A stretch of DNA of 64,000 bases from Actinomadura parmotrematis (GTDB lineage Bacteria > Actinomycetota > Actinomycetes > Streptosporangiales > Streptosporangiaceae). The position numbers and the translations under genes were made by a program. The stretch lies in the NCBI RefSeq assembly GCF_019458805.1, contig NZ_JAIBOA010000031.1, positions 1-64,000 on the forward strand, read 5' to 3'. Of the stretch, positions 42,113 through 53,294 are shown in pieces. Every line of letters begins with the position of its first letter. Position 1 is the first letter of the stretch. The notes beneath the pieces were generated by a model. It was not told the DNA's origin. It did no database searches and saw only the letters and a list, made by a program, of their open reading frames with translations.

Positions 42113-42529
42113 GTGGCCACCAAGCAGGAAACAGATGACCGCCCGTCCCGCCTCGCCCGCTTCCGCGAGCGCATCCGCCGGAACCGGCTCCTCGACACCA
42201 CCTGGCGCGTCGGCGTTTTCAGCGTCGGCGCGACGCTGCTCGCGGGCGGCCTGGTCATGATGGTGACCCCCGGTCCCGGCTTCCTCGGCATCATCCTCGG
42301 CCTCGCCGTCCTCGCCACCGAGTTCGCCTGGGCGCAGCGGGCGCTGCACAAGGCCAAGGAGGCCGCCGAGCGCGCCAAGGAGAAGGCCCTGGACCCCCGC
42401 CGGCGCCGCCGCAACACCATCCTCAGCGTCCTCGGCGGCGTCCTCGTCGCCGCCGCCATCCTCGCCTTCCTCGTCGTCTACGACTTCCACCTGCCCTGGA
42501 ACATCCAGGACTGGACCCCCTGGAACTGA
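42113..42529 (+). CDS. TIGR02611-family transmembrane protein (PGPGW-type)
   Basis: A 138-residue membrane protein: basic start (RLARFRERIRRNRLLDTTWR), a hydrophobic pair around VSVGATLLAGGLVMMVTPGPGFLGIILGLAVLATEF-like sequence with the family's TPGPG turn, a charged amphipathic stretch (KAKEAAERAKEKA) and a last helix (ILSVLGGVLVAAAILAFLVV). Function unknown. It appears to be translated from a leaderless message. Confidence 0.85.
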   Translation: MATKQETDDRPSRLARFRERIRRNRLLDTTWRVGVFSVGATLLAGGLVMMVTPGPGFLGIILGLAVLATEFAWAQRALHKAKEAAERAKEKALDPRRRRRNTILSVLGGVLVAAAILAFLVVYDFHLPWNIQDWTPWN

Positions 42530-42564
42530 CGCCCGACCGTGCGCGAACCACCACCGGAATGCGC

Positions 42565-42570
42565 TAGAGT
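42565..42570 (+). promoter_or_regulatory. -10 box of tRNA-Val(CAC)
   Basis: TAGAGT within GCTAGAGTT, the same string as in the promoter of tRNA cluster 1, 47 bp upstream of the mature 5' end. No clear -35. Confidence 0.5.
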
Positions 42571-42616
42571 TCTGCCTGTCGGGAAACGCCGCAGGCGGCC
42601 CCCGGCGACCGCACCG

Positions 42617-42688
42617 GGGCGATTAGCTCAGTGGGAGAGCGCTTCGTTCACACCGAAGAGGTCACTGGTTCGAACCCAGTATCGCCCA
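42617..42688 (+). tRNA. tRNA-Val (CAC)
   Basis: Full cloverleaf with acceptor GGGCGAT/ATCGCCC, anticodon loop TTCACAC (anticodon CAC) and discriminator A. It is clearly homologous to the GAC isoacceptors in the D and T arms. A classical terminator follows. Confidence 0.96.
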
Positions 42689-42700
42689 CCCCAGGTCACA

Positions 42701-42730
42701 GGCCGGTTCCACTAACGGGACCGGCCTTTT
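42701..42730 (+). terminator. terminator of tRNA-Val(CAC)
   Basis: GGCCGGTTCC-ACTAAC-GGGACCGGCC: a 10-bp stem with one T-G pair, followed directly by TTTT. It is the only clear T-tract terminator that I see in the window. Confidence 0.88.
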
Positions 42731-42761
42731 GCATGCCTGAATCGTCCGCTTCTAGGGCCGG

Positions 42762-43694
42762 TCAGGTGAGGCGGGCGTCCGCGGGTGACCGGTCGCAGGC
42801 GAGGAGGGCGGTGCGGGCGGCGCCGAGGAGGCCGGCGTTGCGGCCGAGGGCGAACGGGCGGACGGTCGTCCGCCGGATGAAGTCGAGCGTGACGATCCGC
42901 TCCAGGTGGCGGCGCAGGGGGTCCAAGAGCACCGGTCCCGCCGCCGCGACCCCGCCGCCGATCACGACGCGGTCCAGGTCGCAGACCGCCGCCGTCGAGG
43001 CGATGGCCCGGGCGAGCGCGCCGGTGCCCCGGTCGAACGCGGCGAGCGCCGTCGCGTCGCCGCGGGCGGCGGCCGCGGCGAGGGCGCGGGCGTCGGGGCC
43101 GGTCCAGCCGCGCTCCCGCGCCCACCGGACCATCGACGGGCCGCTGGCGAACGTCTCGACGCACCCGGCCGCGCCGCACGGGCAGGGCGGGCCCGCCGGG
43201 TCCACGACGGTGTGGCCGAGGTGCCCGGCGTTGCCGCTCGGGCCCGGGTAGGGGGCGCCGTTCAGCACCAGGCCGCCGCCGATGCCGGTGGAGACGACGA
43301 TGCCGAGCATCGAGGCGGCGCCCCGCCCCGCGCCGAGCCAGTGCTCGCCCGCGGCGGCGGCGATGCCGTCGCCGACCAGGACGACCGGGACGTCCGGAAC
43401 GAGGCCCGCGACCTGCTCGACGAGCCGGAACCCGCGCCAGGACGGGATGTTCACCGGGCTGACGGTCCCGGCGGGAAGGTCGATGGGGCCGGCCGAGGCG
43501 AGCCCGACGGCCGCGGGCGGCGGCGCGCCCGCCAGCAGCGCGCCGAGCAGGCCGCGCAGCCCCTCGCTGAGCCGCGGCTCGGCGGCGGGCGTGCGGATCT
43601 CGCGGTGGCGGTGGACGGCGCCGTCGGCGCCGATCAGGCCGGCGCCGATCGTGGTGCCGCCGATGTCGACGGCGAGCACGGCTCCCTGGTCCAT
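42762..43694 (-). CDS. ROK-family sugar kinase (glucokinase-like)
   Basis: A 310-residue ROK kinase without a DNA-binding domain. AVDIGGTTIGAGLIG is the phosphate loop, the zinc motif is CPCGAAGCVE, SGNAGHLGHTVVDP carries the metal His, and IGGGVAAAG is near the end. It probably phosphorylates glucose or a related sugar brought in by the adjacent importer. ATG 43694 has GGGAGGG. It lies 23 bp downstream of the ROK regulator and is likely in its operon. Confidence 0.9.
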   Translation of the reverse strand: MDQGAVLAVDIGGTTIGAGLIGADGAVHRHREIRTPAAEPRLSEGLRGLLGALLAGAPPPAAVGLASAGPIDLPAGTVSPVNIPSWRGFRLVEQVAGLVPDVPVVLVGDGIAAAAGEHWLGAGRGAASMLGIVVSTGIGGGLVLNGAPYPGPSGNAGHLGHTVVDPAGPPCPCGAAGCVETFASGPSMVRWARERGWTGPDARALAAAAARGDATALAAFDRGTGALARAIASTAAVCDLDRVVIGGGVAAAGPVLLDPLRRHLERIVTLDFIRRTTVRPFALGRNAGLLGAARTALLACDRSPADARLT

Positions 43695-43717
43695 GAACCC
43701 TCCCGTGGGCGTGGTGG

Positions 43718-44959
43718 TCAGTCCGCGAGAAGGGCCGAGAGCTGCGGTGAGTACGCGGCGTGCAGGACGAGCGCGGCCCCGCCGATGACGGCGGCGTCCA
43801 CGCCGAGCGGGGAGCTGGCGACCGCGATCTCCCGGACGTGCCGCGACAGCGGCCGGGTGGCGAGCGCCGCGGTGACCGCGCCGGCGAAGGCGGGCTCGAC
43901 GCCGCGGATGCCGTGGCCGCCGAGCACGATGAGGTCCACGTCGGTGATGTTGACGACGTTGACCGCCGCGGTCGCGACGTGCCCGGCGGCCTCGGCGACC
44001 ACCGCGGTCGCCACCGGGTCCCCGGCCGCGGCCGCGGCGAGCACCGCCGGGTGGTCGACCGCCGCGGGCGAGCGGCGGAAGGCCGCCGCGAGCGGGCCGC
44101 CGTCCCGCCCGGCGGCGAGGCGGCGGCGCGCCGCGTCGGTGATCGCGGCCGGGTTGACCAGCCGCTCCAGGCAGCCCCGGTTGCCGCAGTAGCACTCCGG
44201 GCCGTCGGGCATCACGGAGGTGTGCCCGAACTCCCCGGCGTTGAGCGAGCCGCCGCGGAAGACCTGGTGGTTGAGGATCAGGCCGCCGCCGACGCCGGTG
44301 CCGAAGAAGAAGTAGGCGAAGTTGGCGACGCCGCGGCCCGCGCCCGACCAGCGCTCGCCGATCGCGGCGGCGGTGGCGTCGTTGTCCAGCGTCACCGGCA
44401 GCCCGGTCGCCTCGCTGAGCAGCGCCTTCATCGGCACCCGCGTCCAGTTCGCGAGCTGCGGCGGCGCGACGACCATGCCGAGGTCCTGGTCGATCGGGCC
44501 GGGGCTGGCGAGGCCGAGGCCGAGGACCCGGTCGCGCGGCACGTCGGCCTCGCCGAGCACGTCGCCGACGAGCTCCGCCATGGCCGCGACGACGTCCGGG
44601 GGAGCGGCGCCCGCGGGCGTCGGGCGGCGCTTCAGCACCAGCGGGCGGCCGAGCAGGTCGACGACGACGCAGGCGAGCTCGACCGGGTCGAAGTGCACGC
44701 CGACGGCGCTGCCGGCGGCGGCGTTGATCCGCAGCGTGGTGCGCGGCTTGCCGAGCCCGGTGCCCCGGTGCGAGCCGTCCTCGCGCACGATGCCCTCGTC
44801 CAGCAGCCGCCGCACGATGCCCGAGACCGTCTGCGGGGTGAGGCCGGTGCGCTCGGCGATCTCCGCCCGGCTGATGCCGTCGGCGAGCTGGACCTGGTCC
44901 AGCACGATCGCCCGGTTGTACCGCCCCACCCTGGGGAGATTCGTGCCTGCTCGCCGCAC
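43718..44959 (-). CDS. ROK-family transcriptional repressor (XylR/NagC-like)
   Basis: A 413-residue protein: winged helix at about 10-70 (ISRAEIAERTGLTPQTVSGI) and a ROK domain with the zinc motif CYCGNRGCLE. It is divergent from the mmsA-mmsB-chvE operon and very probably represses it until its sugar binds. GTG 44959 is chosen for AGAGGAC upstream; the longer reading frame to 45094 would run through the operon promoter. Confidence 0.92.
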   Translation of the reverse strand: MRRAGTNLPRVGRYNRAIVLDQVQLADGISRAEIAERTGLTPQTVSGIVRRLLDEGIVREDGSHRGTGLGKPRTTLRINAAAGSAVGVHFDPVELACVVVDLLGRPLVLKRRPTPAGAAPPDVVAAMAELVGDVLGEADVPRDRVLGLGLASPGPIDQDLGMVVAPPQLANWTRVPMKALLSEATGLPVTLDNDATAAAIGERWSGAGRGVANFAYFFFGTGVGGGLILNHQVFRGGSLNAGEFGHTSVMPDGPECYCGNRGCLERLVNPAAITDAARRRLAAGRDGGPLAAAFRRSPAAVDHPAVLAAAAAGDPVATAVVAEAAGHVATAAVNVVNITDVDLIVLGGHGIRGVEPAFAGAVTAALATRPLSRHVREIAVASSPLGVDAAVIGGAALVLHAAYSPQLSALLAD

Positions 44960-45006
44960 TGGGGGTCCTCTCTGCCGGGCGCCGGGAACAGTCTGCACCG
45001 GCACCG

Positions 45007-45035
45007 TTGACTTTGTAAAACAATTGGATTTAAGT
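45007..45035 (+). promoter_or_regulatory. promoter and operator of the multiple-sugar importer operon
   Basis: TTGACT (45007-45012), 17 bases, TTAAGT (45030-45035). The AT-rich spacer and -10 hold dyad-like words (TTGTAAAACAA at 45013; CAATTGGATTTAAGTTG from 45021), fitting a ROK operator. The minus strand at 45034-45027 reads CTTAAATC, also found in the promoter at 27264. Confidence 0.65.
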
Positions 45036-45129
45036 TGTCGCCACGTTACCCACGTCACATCGGATGAGATCAACGGAGCAGGCCGATGCCACACGCACGA
45101 GGCGGGCCGCGGGACGGCGGGGCGGCGCG

Positions 45130-46673
<1,544 letters not shown>

Positions 46674-46677
<4 letters not shown>

Positions 46678-47966
46678 GCCGATACCAGGACCTCAAGAAG
46701 AACCTCTTCGGAGGCACCACCTCCAACGCCCGCCAGTTCAGCATGATCTTCACGCTGGTGGCGATCGTGCTGCTGTTCCAGGTGCTGACCGACGGCCTCA
46801 CGCTGACGTCGGGCAACCTGATCGCGGTCGTCAGCCAGTACTCCTACATCCTGATCCTCGCCATCGGCATGCTGATGGTGATCGTCGCCGGGCACATCGA
46901 CCTGTCGGTCGGCTCCGTCGCGGCGTTCACCGGCATCGTGGTCGCCAAGTCGATGCAGCAGTGGGACCTGCCCTGGCCCGCCGCGGTCGCGCTCGGCCTG
47001 GCGGTCGGCCTCGCCATCGGCGCCTGGCAGGGGTTCTGGATCGCCTACGTCGGCGTCCCCGCCTTCATCGTGACGCTGGCCGGCATGCTGCTGTTCCGCG
47101 GCGCCAACCAGTACATCGGCAACGCCGACACCGTCGCCGTCCCGCACGGCTTCCGCGCCATCGGCGCCGGCTACCTGCCCGAGGTCGGCCCCGACACCGG
47201 GTACAACAACCTCACCCTGCTGCTCGGCCTGCTCGCCTGCGCCGCCATCGGGTGGCGCGAGTGGCGGGCCCGCCGGATCCGCCGGCAGATGGGCACCGAT
47301 CCGGCGCCGGTGTGGGTCTCGGCCCTCCGCCTGGCGGTGATGCTCGGCGTCGTCGTCTTCGCGACGCTGCGCTTCGCGGGCGGCCGCGTCGGCACCAGCT
47401 TCCCGGTGTCGGGCATCATCCTGGCCGCCCTGGTGATCGCCTACTCCTTCTACACGCGCAACACCGCCGGCGGCCGGCACGTCTACGCCGTCGGCGGCAA
47501 CTCCCGCGCCGCCGAGCTGTCGGGCGTGCGGCTCCGGCGCGTCAACTTCCTCGTCATGACGAACATGTCGGTGCTCGCCGCGCTCGCCGGAATGATCTTC
47601 GTGGCGCGGTCGGCCGCCTCCGGCCCCCAGGACGGCCTCAACTGGGAGCTCGACGCGATCGCGGCCGTGTTCATCGGCGGCGCCGCCGTCTCCGGCGGCC
47701 TCGGCACGGTGAGCGGCTCCATCGTCGGCGGCCTGGTCATGGCGCTGCTCAACAACGGCCTGCAGCTCAAGGGCGTCGGCTCGGACCTCGTCCAGATCAT
47801 CAAGGGCCTGGTGCTGCTGCTGGCCGCGGCGATCGACGTCTACAACAAGAACCAGGGCCGCTTCTCGGTCATCGAGTCGGTCCTGCGGCCCTTCCGCGGA
47901 GCCCCGCCGCCGCCGGTGGCGGGCGATCCGCTCGTCCCGGCCGGCAAGGCGCCGGCCGCGGACTGA
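46674..47966 (+). CDS. mmsB: multiple-monosaccharide ABC transporter permease
   Basis: A 430-residue CUT2 permease with about ten helices. GHIDLSVGSVAAFTG is the hallmark of RbsC/XylH-type permeases, and an insertion around residues 150-220 is typical of the XylH/MmsB length class. It forms the membrane channel with MmsA. ATGA overlap with mmsA. Confidence 0.93.
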
Positions 47967-48035
47967 CCGGCCCTCCCCCTCCCCACCGCCGCGGCGGTCC
48001 CACCCCGGAAGTCCACCCAGAAAGGCCATCCCCCC

Positions 48036-49142
48036 ATGCGCACCCTCCTCACCAAGGCCCTCGCGGCAGGCTCGACGGCCCTGCTGCTGCTCGGCCTCGG
48101 CGCCTGCTCCAACGACCGCGAGGGCTCCGGCGACGGCGGCTCGTCCGGCAAGGGCTTCGACGCCGGCGCGGTCGTCGGCGTCGCGCTGCCCGCCAAGACC
48201 TCCGAGAACTGGGTCCTCGCCGGCGACCTGTTCACCAACGGCCTGAAGCAGGCCGGCTTCAAGCCCGACGTGCAGTACGCGGGCGCCTCCACCACGGTCG
48301 CCGACCAGCAGGGGCAGATCTCGGCCATGGTCACCAAGGGCGCCAAGGTCATCGTCATCGGCGCGACCGACGCCGCGCAGCTGTCCACGCAGGTGGCGCA
48401 GGCCAAGCAGGCCGGCGCGGTCGTGATCGCCTACGACCGGCTGATCACCAACACCAAGGACGTCGACTACTACATCGCCTTCGACAACTTCAAGGTCGGC
48501 CAGCTCCAGGGGCAGGCGCTGCTGGACGGCATGAAGGCCAAGAAGCCCAAGGGCCCCTGGAACATCGAGCTGTTCTCCGGCTCGCCCGACGACAACAACT
48601 CGGCCGTCTTCTTCAACGGCGCGATGAGCGTGCTCAAGCCGATGATCGACAAGGGCGAGGTCAAGGTCGGCTCCGGCCAGACCGCGATCAAGCAGACCGC
48701 CATCCAGGGCTGGAAGGCCGAGGGCGCCCAGCAGCGCATGGACTCGCTGCTGACCTCGACCTACGGCAAGGGCAAGGCCCTCGACGGCGTGCTGTCGCCC
48801 AACGACACGCTCGCCCGCGCGATCCTCACCTCGGTGAAGGGCGCCGGCAAGCCGACCCCGATCGTCACCGGCCAGGACTCCGAGGTGGAGTCGGTCAAGT
48901 CGATCATGGCCGGGGTGCAGTACTCGACGATCAACAAGGACACCCGCAAGCTCGTCGCCGAGACCGTGAACATGGTCAAGGCGCTGCAGAAGGGCGGCGA
49001 CCCGCAGATCAACGACACCAAGTCCTACAACAACGGCCAGAAGGTGGTCCCGTCGTTCCTGCTGCCGCCGGTCATCGTCACCAAGCAGAACGCCGCCCAG
49101 GCCTACGCCGACGACCCCAAGCTCGGCCCGCTCACCAAGTAG
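48036..49142 (+). CDS. chvE: multiple-monosaccharide ABC transporter substrate-binding lipoprotein (ChvE-like)
   Basis: A 368-residue periplasmic-binding-protein family 1-type lipoprotein: lipobox LGLGAC with Cys24, then Gly/Ser linker and VVGVALPAKTSENWVLAGD. AYDRLITNTKDVDYYIAFDN is characteristic of the ChvE/MmsE group, which binds glucose, galactose, arabinose or xylose. Third subunit of the importer, 69 bp after mmsB. Confidence 0.93.
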   Translation: MRTLLTKALAAGSTALLLLGLGACSNDREGSGDGGSSGKGFDAGAVVGVALPAKTSENWVLAGDLFTNGLKQAGFKPDVQYAGASTTVADQQGQISAMVTKGAKVIVIGATDAAQLSTQVAQAKQAGAVVIAYDRLITNTKDVDYYIAFDNFKVGQLQGQALLDGMKAKKPKGPWNIELFSGSPDDNNSAVFFNGAMSVLKPMIDKGEVKVGSGQTAIKQTAIQGWKAEGAQQRMDSLLTSTYGKGKALDGVLSPNDTLARAILTSVKGAGKPTPIVTGQDSEVESVKSIMAGVQYSTINKDTRKLVAETVNMVKALQKGGDPQINDTKSYNNGQKVVPSFLLPPVIVTKQNAAQAYADDPKLGPLTK

Positions 49143-49239
49143 CGGCCCGCCGGCGGTGCCGCCGCGCGACCCGGCGATCCCGGAGCGCGGCGGCACCGCC
49201 GCCCCGGTCAGTCCGGCCATCGACAGGAGGCGCCCGACC

Positions 49240-50406
49240 GTGAACAGCAGCGCGCCCGGCGACGCGGGCCTCCTCCGGCTGGCCAACCCGGTGCGCACCT
49301 ACGCCTGGGGATCGCGGACGACGCTCGCGGCGCTGCGGCGCAGGACGTGCCCGAGCCCCGAGCCCGAGGCGGAGCTCTGGATCGGCGCGCACCCGGCGGC
49401 CCCGTCGAGGATCGCCGCCGGCCCCGACCTGCCGGCGGCGATCGCCGCCGACCCGCGCGGCCTGCTCGGTCCCGGTCGCGACCGCCTGCCCTTCCTGCTC
49501 AAGATCCTGGCGGTGGCCGCGCCGCTGTCGATCCAGGTCCATCCCGACGCCGCGCGGGCCGCCGCCGGCTTCGCCCGCGAGGAGGCGCGCGGGCTCGCCC
49601 GCGACGACCCGGCGCGCAACTACCGCGACGACTGGCCGAAGCCCGAGCTCGTCTGCGCGCTCAGCCGCTTCGAGGCCCTCTGCGGCTTCCGCGAGCCGGG
49701 CGAGGCGGCGTACCTGCTGCGCGAACCGCGCGGACCCCGGCTGGACCGTGTCGCGGACGCCCTCGCGCAGGGCGGCCCGGCCGCGGCGTTCGCGCTGCTC
49801 GACGCCTGGCCCGCCGAGGACCGTCCGGCGCTGGTGGCCGAGGTGCGCGGCGGCTCCGCCGGCGCGCACGGCGTCGCGGCCCGCATCGCGCGCGACCGTC
49901 CCGACGACCCCGGCTGCGTCGCCGCGCTGCTGCTGAACCTGGTGGTCCTGCGGCCAGGGCAAGGGTTGTACGTGCGGCCGCGGACCGTCCACGCCTACCT
50001 GCACGGGACCGCCGTGGAGATCATGGCGTCGTCCGACAACGTCCTGCGCGGCGGCCTCACCGCCAAGCACGTCGACCGGGCCGAGTTCGCCGCCGTCGCC
50101 GACTTCGCGCCAGCGGCGCCCGAGGTCGTGGAGCCCGAGCGGACGCGCGCGGGGGAGGAGCTGTACCCCGCGCCCGTCCGGCAGTTCCGGCTGACCCGGC
50201 TCTGCCCGCTGCCCTCGGTCGCGATCACCGACCCCGGGCCGAGCGCGATCGTGTGCGTGGAGGGCTCGGTCGAGGTTCTCCGCGACGGCCACGCCGAGCG
50301 CCTGAACTCGGGCGAGGCGGTGTTCGTCCCGTACGGCGGCGGCCGCGAGCTCGTCGTCGAGGGCGACGGCCTGGCCTTCCGCGCCTCGGCGCCGCCGCCG
50401 GCGTAA
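49240..50406 (+). CDS. manA: mannose-6-phosphate isomerase, class I
   Basis: A 388-residue zinc cupin that interconverts mannose-6-phosphate and fructose-6-phosphate. NPVRTYAWGS at the start, LSIQVHPD with metal ligands, DDWPKPELVCAL with the zinc-ligand Glu, and the later RPRTVHAYLHGTAVEIMASSDNVLRGG stretch are intact. GTG 49240 has AGGAGG. Its place at the end of the sugar locus suggests that mannose or glucose is among the imported sugars. A stem-loop follows. Confidence 0.93.
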   Translation: MNSSAPGDAGLLRLANPVRTYAWGSRTTLAALRRRTCPSPEPEAELWIGAHPAAPSRIAAGPDLPAAIAADPRGLLGPGRDRLPFLLKILAVAAPLSIQVHPDAARAAAGFAREEARGLARDDPARNYRDDWPKPELVCALSRFEALCGFREPGEAAYLLREPRGPRLDRVADALAQGGPAAAFALLDAWPAEDRPALVAEVRGGSAGAHGVAARIARDRPDDPGCVAALLLNLVVLRPGQGLYVRPRTVHAYLHGTAVEIMASSDNVLRGGLTAKHVDRAEFAAVADFAPAAPEVVEPERTRAGEELYPAPVRQFRLTRLCPLPSVAITDPGPSAIVCVEGSVEVLRDGHAERLNSGEAVFVPYGGGRELVVEGDGLAFRASAPPPA

Positions 50407-50434
50407 GCGGCGCGGCACGAGAACGCGCGCCGCT
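50406..50434. terminator. stem-loop between manA and the amidohydrolase gene
   Basis: AGCGGCGCG, an 11-nt loop, CGCGCCGCT: a perfect 9-bp stem that fills the gap between two convergent genes and touches both stop codons. Probably bidirectional. Confidence 0.55.
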
Positions 50435-52035
50435 CAGGCGCGGGGCGAGGGGCGTTCCAGGAGGCCGCTGTGGACGGGGGTTCCGGCGAGGTAGGTGGCG
50501 ATCACATCGAGTCCGGCGACGTCCTCGGGGGCGACGGCGAGCGGGTCGGCGGAGAGCACGACGAGGTCGGCGTACTTGCCGGGGGTCACCGAGCCGATGA
50601 CGTCGTCGGCCAGCAGCTGCCAGGCCGCGTCGATGGTCTGGGCGCGCAGCGCCTGGGCGACGCCGAGCCGCTCGTCGCGGCCCAGCGTCCGTCCGCCGCG
50701 GGTGGTGCGGGTCGCGGCGACGCCGATGTTGTGCAGGGGGTCGGTCGGCGTGACGGGGGAGTCGTTGTGCAGCGACACCCGCATGCCCGAGCGCACGGCG
50801 GTACCGGCGGGAGCCCAGCGTTCGGCGACCTCGGGGCCGAACAGGTCGTCGGCGAGGATCTCGCCCCAGTAGTGCAGGTGGTCGGGGAACAGGCTGCAGG
50901 TGACGCCGAGGCCGTGGGCGCGGGCGAACTGGTCGGGCCGCATGGAGCTGACGTGCTCCAGCCGCAGTTGCGGCGGTCCGGACGGCGCCCGCCCGCCGGT
51001 CAGGTCCGCCCACACGTCCAGGACGAGGTCGATGGCGGCGTCGCCGTTGGCGTGGCAGGCCAGCTGCCAGCCGGCCGCCCCGTACGCCCGGAAGGTCTCG
51101 GTGAGCCCGGCGTGGTCGTAGCGGACGGGGGCGCGGTGCCCGGGGGCGAGGCCCAGCCCGCGGACGGCGGGGGTGTCGAGGTAGGGGAAGGTCGCGGCGA
51201 GGCCGCCGGTCCAAGGCGACCCGTCCGCCCAGACCTTGATGCCGATCTGGCGGATGAGGTCGTCGCCGGTGCCGGGGGTGGTCTGGCTGGTCAGGGCGGG
51301 CGTGGCGGGTTCGTAGAGGCGCAGCCGCGTGTCGATGCCCTTGCGGGCGGCCTGGAGCGCGGGCCGGTAGGCGGGGGCGAAGCCCATGTCGCTCATGGTG
51401 GTGACGCCCCGGGCCGCCATCCGGGCGCTCTGCGCGGCCATCGCCGGCTCGAACCCGGAGCCGAGGAGGTGGGCGAACAGCGCGCCGGTGACGCGGCCGA
51501 TCGCCTCCGGACCCGTGACCGTGCCGTCCGGATCGCCGCCGGGAAGGCCGGCCCGGTGCAGGGCGGCGGAGTTGCAGTAGGCGACGTGCCCGGAGTTGTG
51601 CAGGATCACCAGGGGCAGGTCGGGGGCGCGCTCGTCCAGCCAGGCGAGGTCGGGGCGGGGCAGTCCCTTCTGGAGGAGGGGATCCCAGCCGTTGCAGAGG
51701 ACGCCGTGCGGGGGCCGGGCGGCCACGGCCCGCCGGAGCGCGGCGAGGACGCCCGCGGCGTCGGGCACGGTGACCGGGCGGATGTCGGTCACGCCGTCGG
51801 CGGCGCCGAGCGCGTCGGCGACGAAGTGGCCGTGGGCCTCCACGAAGCCCGGCAGGATGCAGCCGTCCCCGGCGTGGGCGACCTGGGTGTGCGGGCCGTG
51901 CAGCCCGTCGAGGTCGGCCGGGTCGCCCACCGCGAGGACGCGGCCGTCGCGGATCGCCACGCCGCCCGCGCGGGGGCGCCGCGGGTCGAGCGTGACGACG
52001 TCGCCGATGATGACCAGCTCGGCGGGGCCGGTCAT
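50434..52035 (-). CDS. YtcJ-like metal-dependent amidohydrolase
   Basis: A 533-residue amidohydrolase-3 family enzyme. GFVEAHGHFVADALG carries the HxH metal pair, KVWADGSPWTGG and LACHANGDAAIDLVLD are YtcJ-family motifs, RLEHVSSMRPDQ carries another His, and LHNDSPVTPTDP the late Asp. The family hydrolyses amides or imides; the substrate is unknown. It is the last gene of the peptide-type ABC operon and overlaps the M20 gene by 4 bp, so its substrate may be one the transporter brings in. Confidence 0.9.
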   Translation of the reverse strand: MTGPAELVIIGDVVTLDPRRPRAGGVAIRDGRVLAVGDPADLDGLHGPHTQVAHAGDGCILPGFVEAHGHFVADALGAADGVTDIRPVTVPDAAGVLAALRRAVAARPPHGVLCNGWDPLLQKGLPRPDLAWLDERAPDLPLVILHNSGHVAYCNSAALHRAGLPGGDPDGTVTGPEAIGRVTGALFAHLLGSGFEPAMAAQSARMAARGVTTMSDMGFAPAYRPALQAARKGIDTRLRLYEPATPALTSQTTPGTGDDLIRQIGIKVWADGSPWTGGLAATFPYLDTPAVRGLGLAPGHRAPVRYDHAGLTETFRAYGAAGWQLACHANGDAAIDLVLDVWADLTGGRAPSGPPQLRLEHVSSMRPDQFARAHGLGVTCSLFPDHLHYWGEILADDLFGPEVAERWAPAGTAVRSGMRVSLHNDSPVTPTDPLHNIGVAATRTTRGGRTLGRDERLGVAQALRAQTIDAAWQLLADDVIGSVTPGKYADLVVLSADPLAVAPEDVAGLDVIATYLAGTPVHSGLLERPSPRA

Positions 52036-53294
52036 GCGAGGTGGGCGAGGGCGGCGGCGGTCAGCGCGGTGATCCCGGCGGGGAGGGCGGTGTCGCCGTC
52101 GGGGGCGAAGCGCGAGTTGTGGTTGCCGGGGATGCCCCGGAGCTTCTCCTCGGGCGTCTCACCGGGCGCCCGCTCCCACGCCTGCGCGGAGGTGCCGCCG
52201 AAGAACCAGAACGCCGAGGGGATCGGAGCGCCGCCGGCGTGGTCGGCCATGCCGAAGTAGGGGAAGTCCTCGCTGCCCATCAGCGGGCCGTGCTCGATGA
52301 CGGCCTCGGCGCCGAACAGGCCGGTGTGCGCGGCGCTCACGGCGGCGTCGGCGCCGGGGTCGTTGAGGGTGAGGGGGAACTCGCCGGTGACGGTGATCTC
52401 CGGGGGGCGGGGGGCGCCGGCGGCGGCGCACTCGGCCTCGGCGATCCTGCGGACGGCCGCCAGCACCCGGTCGCGGGCCGCGGCGCTCTGGGTGCGCAGG
52501 TTGAGGGCGAGGTAGGCCTCGTCGGGGATCACGTTGGCCTGGGTGCCCGCGCGGAGCACGCCGGTGGTGAGGACGACCGCGTCGGACGGCGCGGTCTCGC
52601 GCGACACGATGGTCTGGAGGCGGGTGACGAGGTGGGCGGCGGTGACGACCGGGTCGACGCACAGCTCGGGGAGGGCGCCGTGCCCGCCGGTACCGGGGAT
52701 CCGCACGTCCAGGGTGGTGGAGGCCGACATCAGCAGGCCGGGCCGGTGCACGATCGACCCGACGGGGAACGGGCCGACGTGCTGGCCGAGGACGACGTCG
52801 GGGCGGGCGAAGCGGCCGTACAGGCCGTCGGCGAGCATGGCCTGCGCGCCCTCGCCGATCTCCTCGGCGGGCTGCGCGACGACCATCAGCGTGCCCGACC
52901 ACAGGGCGCGGCGGCGGGCGAGCGCCTCGGCGGTCCCGGCCAGGCAGGTGACGTGCAGGTCGTGGCCGCAGGCGTGCATGACGCCGGGCACGGTGCTGGC
53001 GTAGGGCAGGCCGGTCCGCTCGGCGATCGGCAGGGCGTCCATGTCGCCGCGGAGCAGGACGACGGGCCCGTCGCCGTTGCGGAGCACGCCGACGACGCCG
53101 GTGCCGCCGACCTTCTCGGTGACGGCGAACCCGGCGGCCGCCAGGCGGGCGGCGACGGAGGCCGCGGTGCGGTGCTCCCGCCAGGACGGTTCGGGGTGGG
53201 CGTGCAGGTCGCGGTAGAGGGCGGTGAGCTCCGGCAGGTGGCCGGTGAGGTCCTCCAGGACCTCGCGGGTCGTCTCGGCGGGACGGTCGCTCAA
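52032..53294 (-). CDS. M20-family metal-dependent amidohydrolase
   Basis: A 420-residue M20D enzyme with LLRGDMDALPI, MHACGHDLHVTCLAG, QPAEEIGEGAQAM and the lid motif GTGGHGALPELCVDP. It likely removes an acyl group from an N-acylated amino acid or peptide. Overlaps its neighbours on both sides by 4 bp within the ABC operon, a strong sign of a shared substrate. Same family as the enzyme at 7297. Confidence 0.92.
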   Translation of the reverse strand: MSDRPAETTREVLEDLTGHLPELTALYRDLHAHPEPSWREHRTAASVAARLAAAGFAVTEKVGGTGVVGVLRNGDGPVVLLRGDMDALPIAERTGLPYASTVPGVMHACGHDLHVTCLAGTAEALARRRALWSGTLMVVAQPAEEIGEGAQAMLADGLYGRFARPDVVLGQHVGPFPVGSIVHRPGLLMSASTTLDVRIPGTGGHGALPELCVDPVVTAAHLVTRLQTIVSRETAPSDAVVLTTGVLRAGTQANVIPDEAYLALNLRTQSAAARDRVLAAVRRIAEAECAAAGAPRPPEITVTGEFPLTLNDPGADAAVSAAHTGLFGAEAVIEHGPLMGSEDFPYFGMADHAGGAPIPSAFWFFGGTSAQAWERAPGETPEEKLRGIPGNHNSRFAPDGDTALPAGITALTAAALAHLA

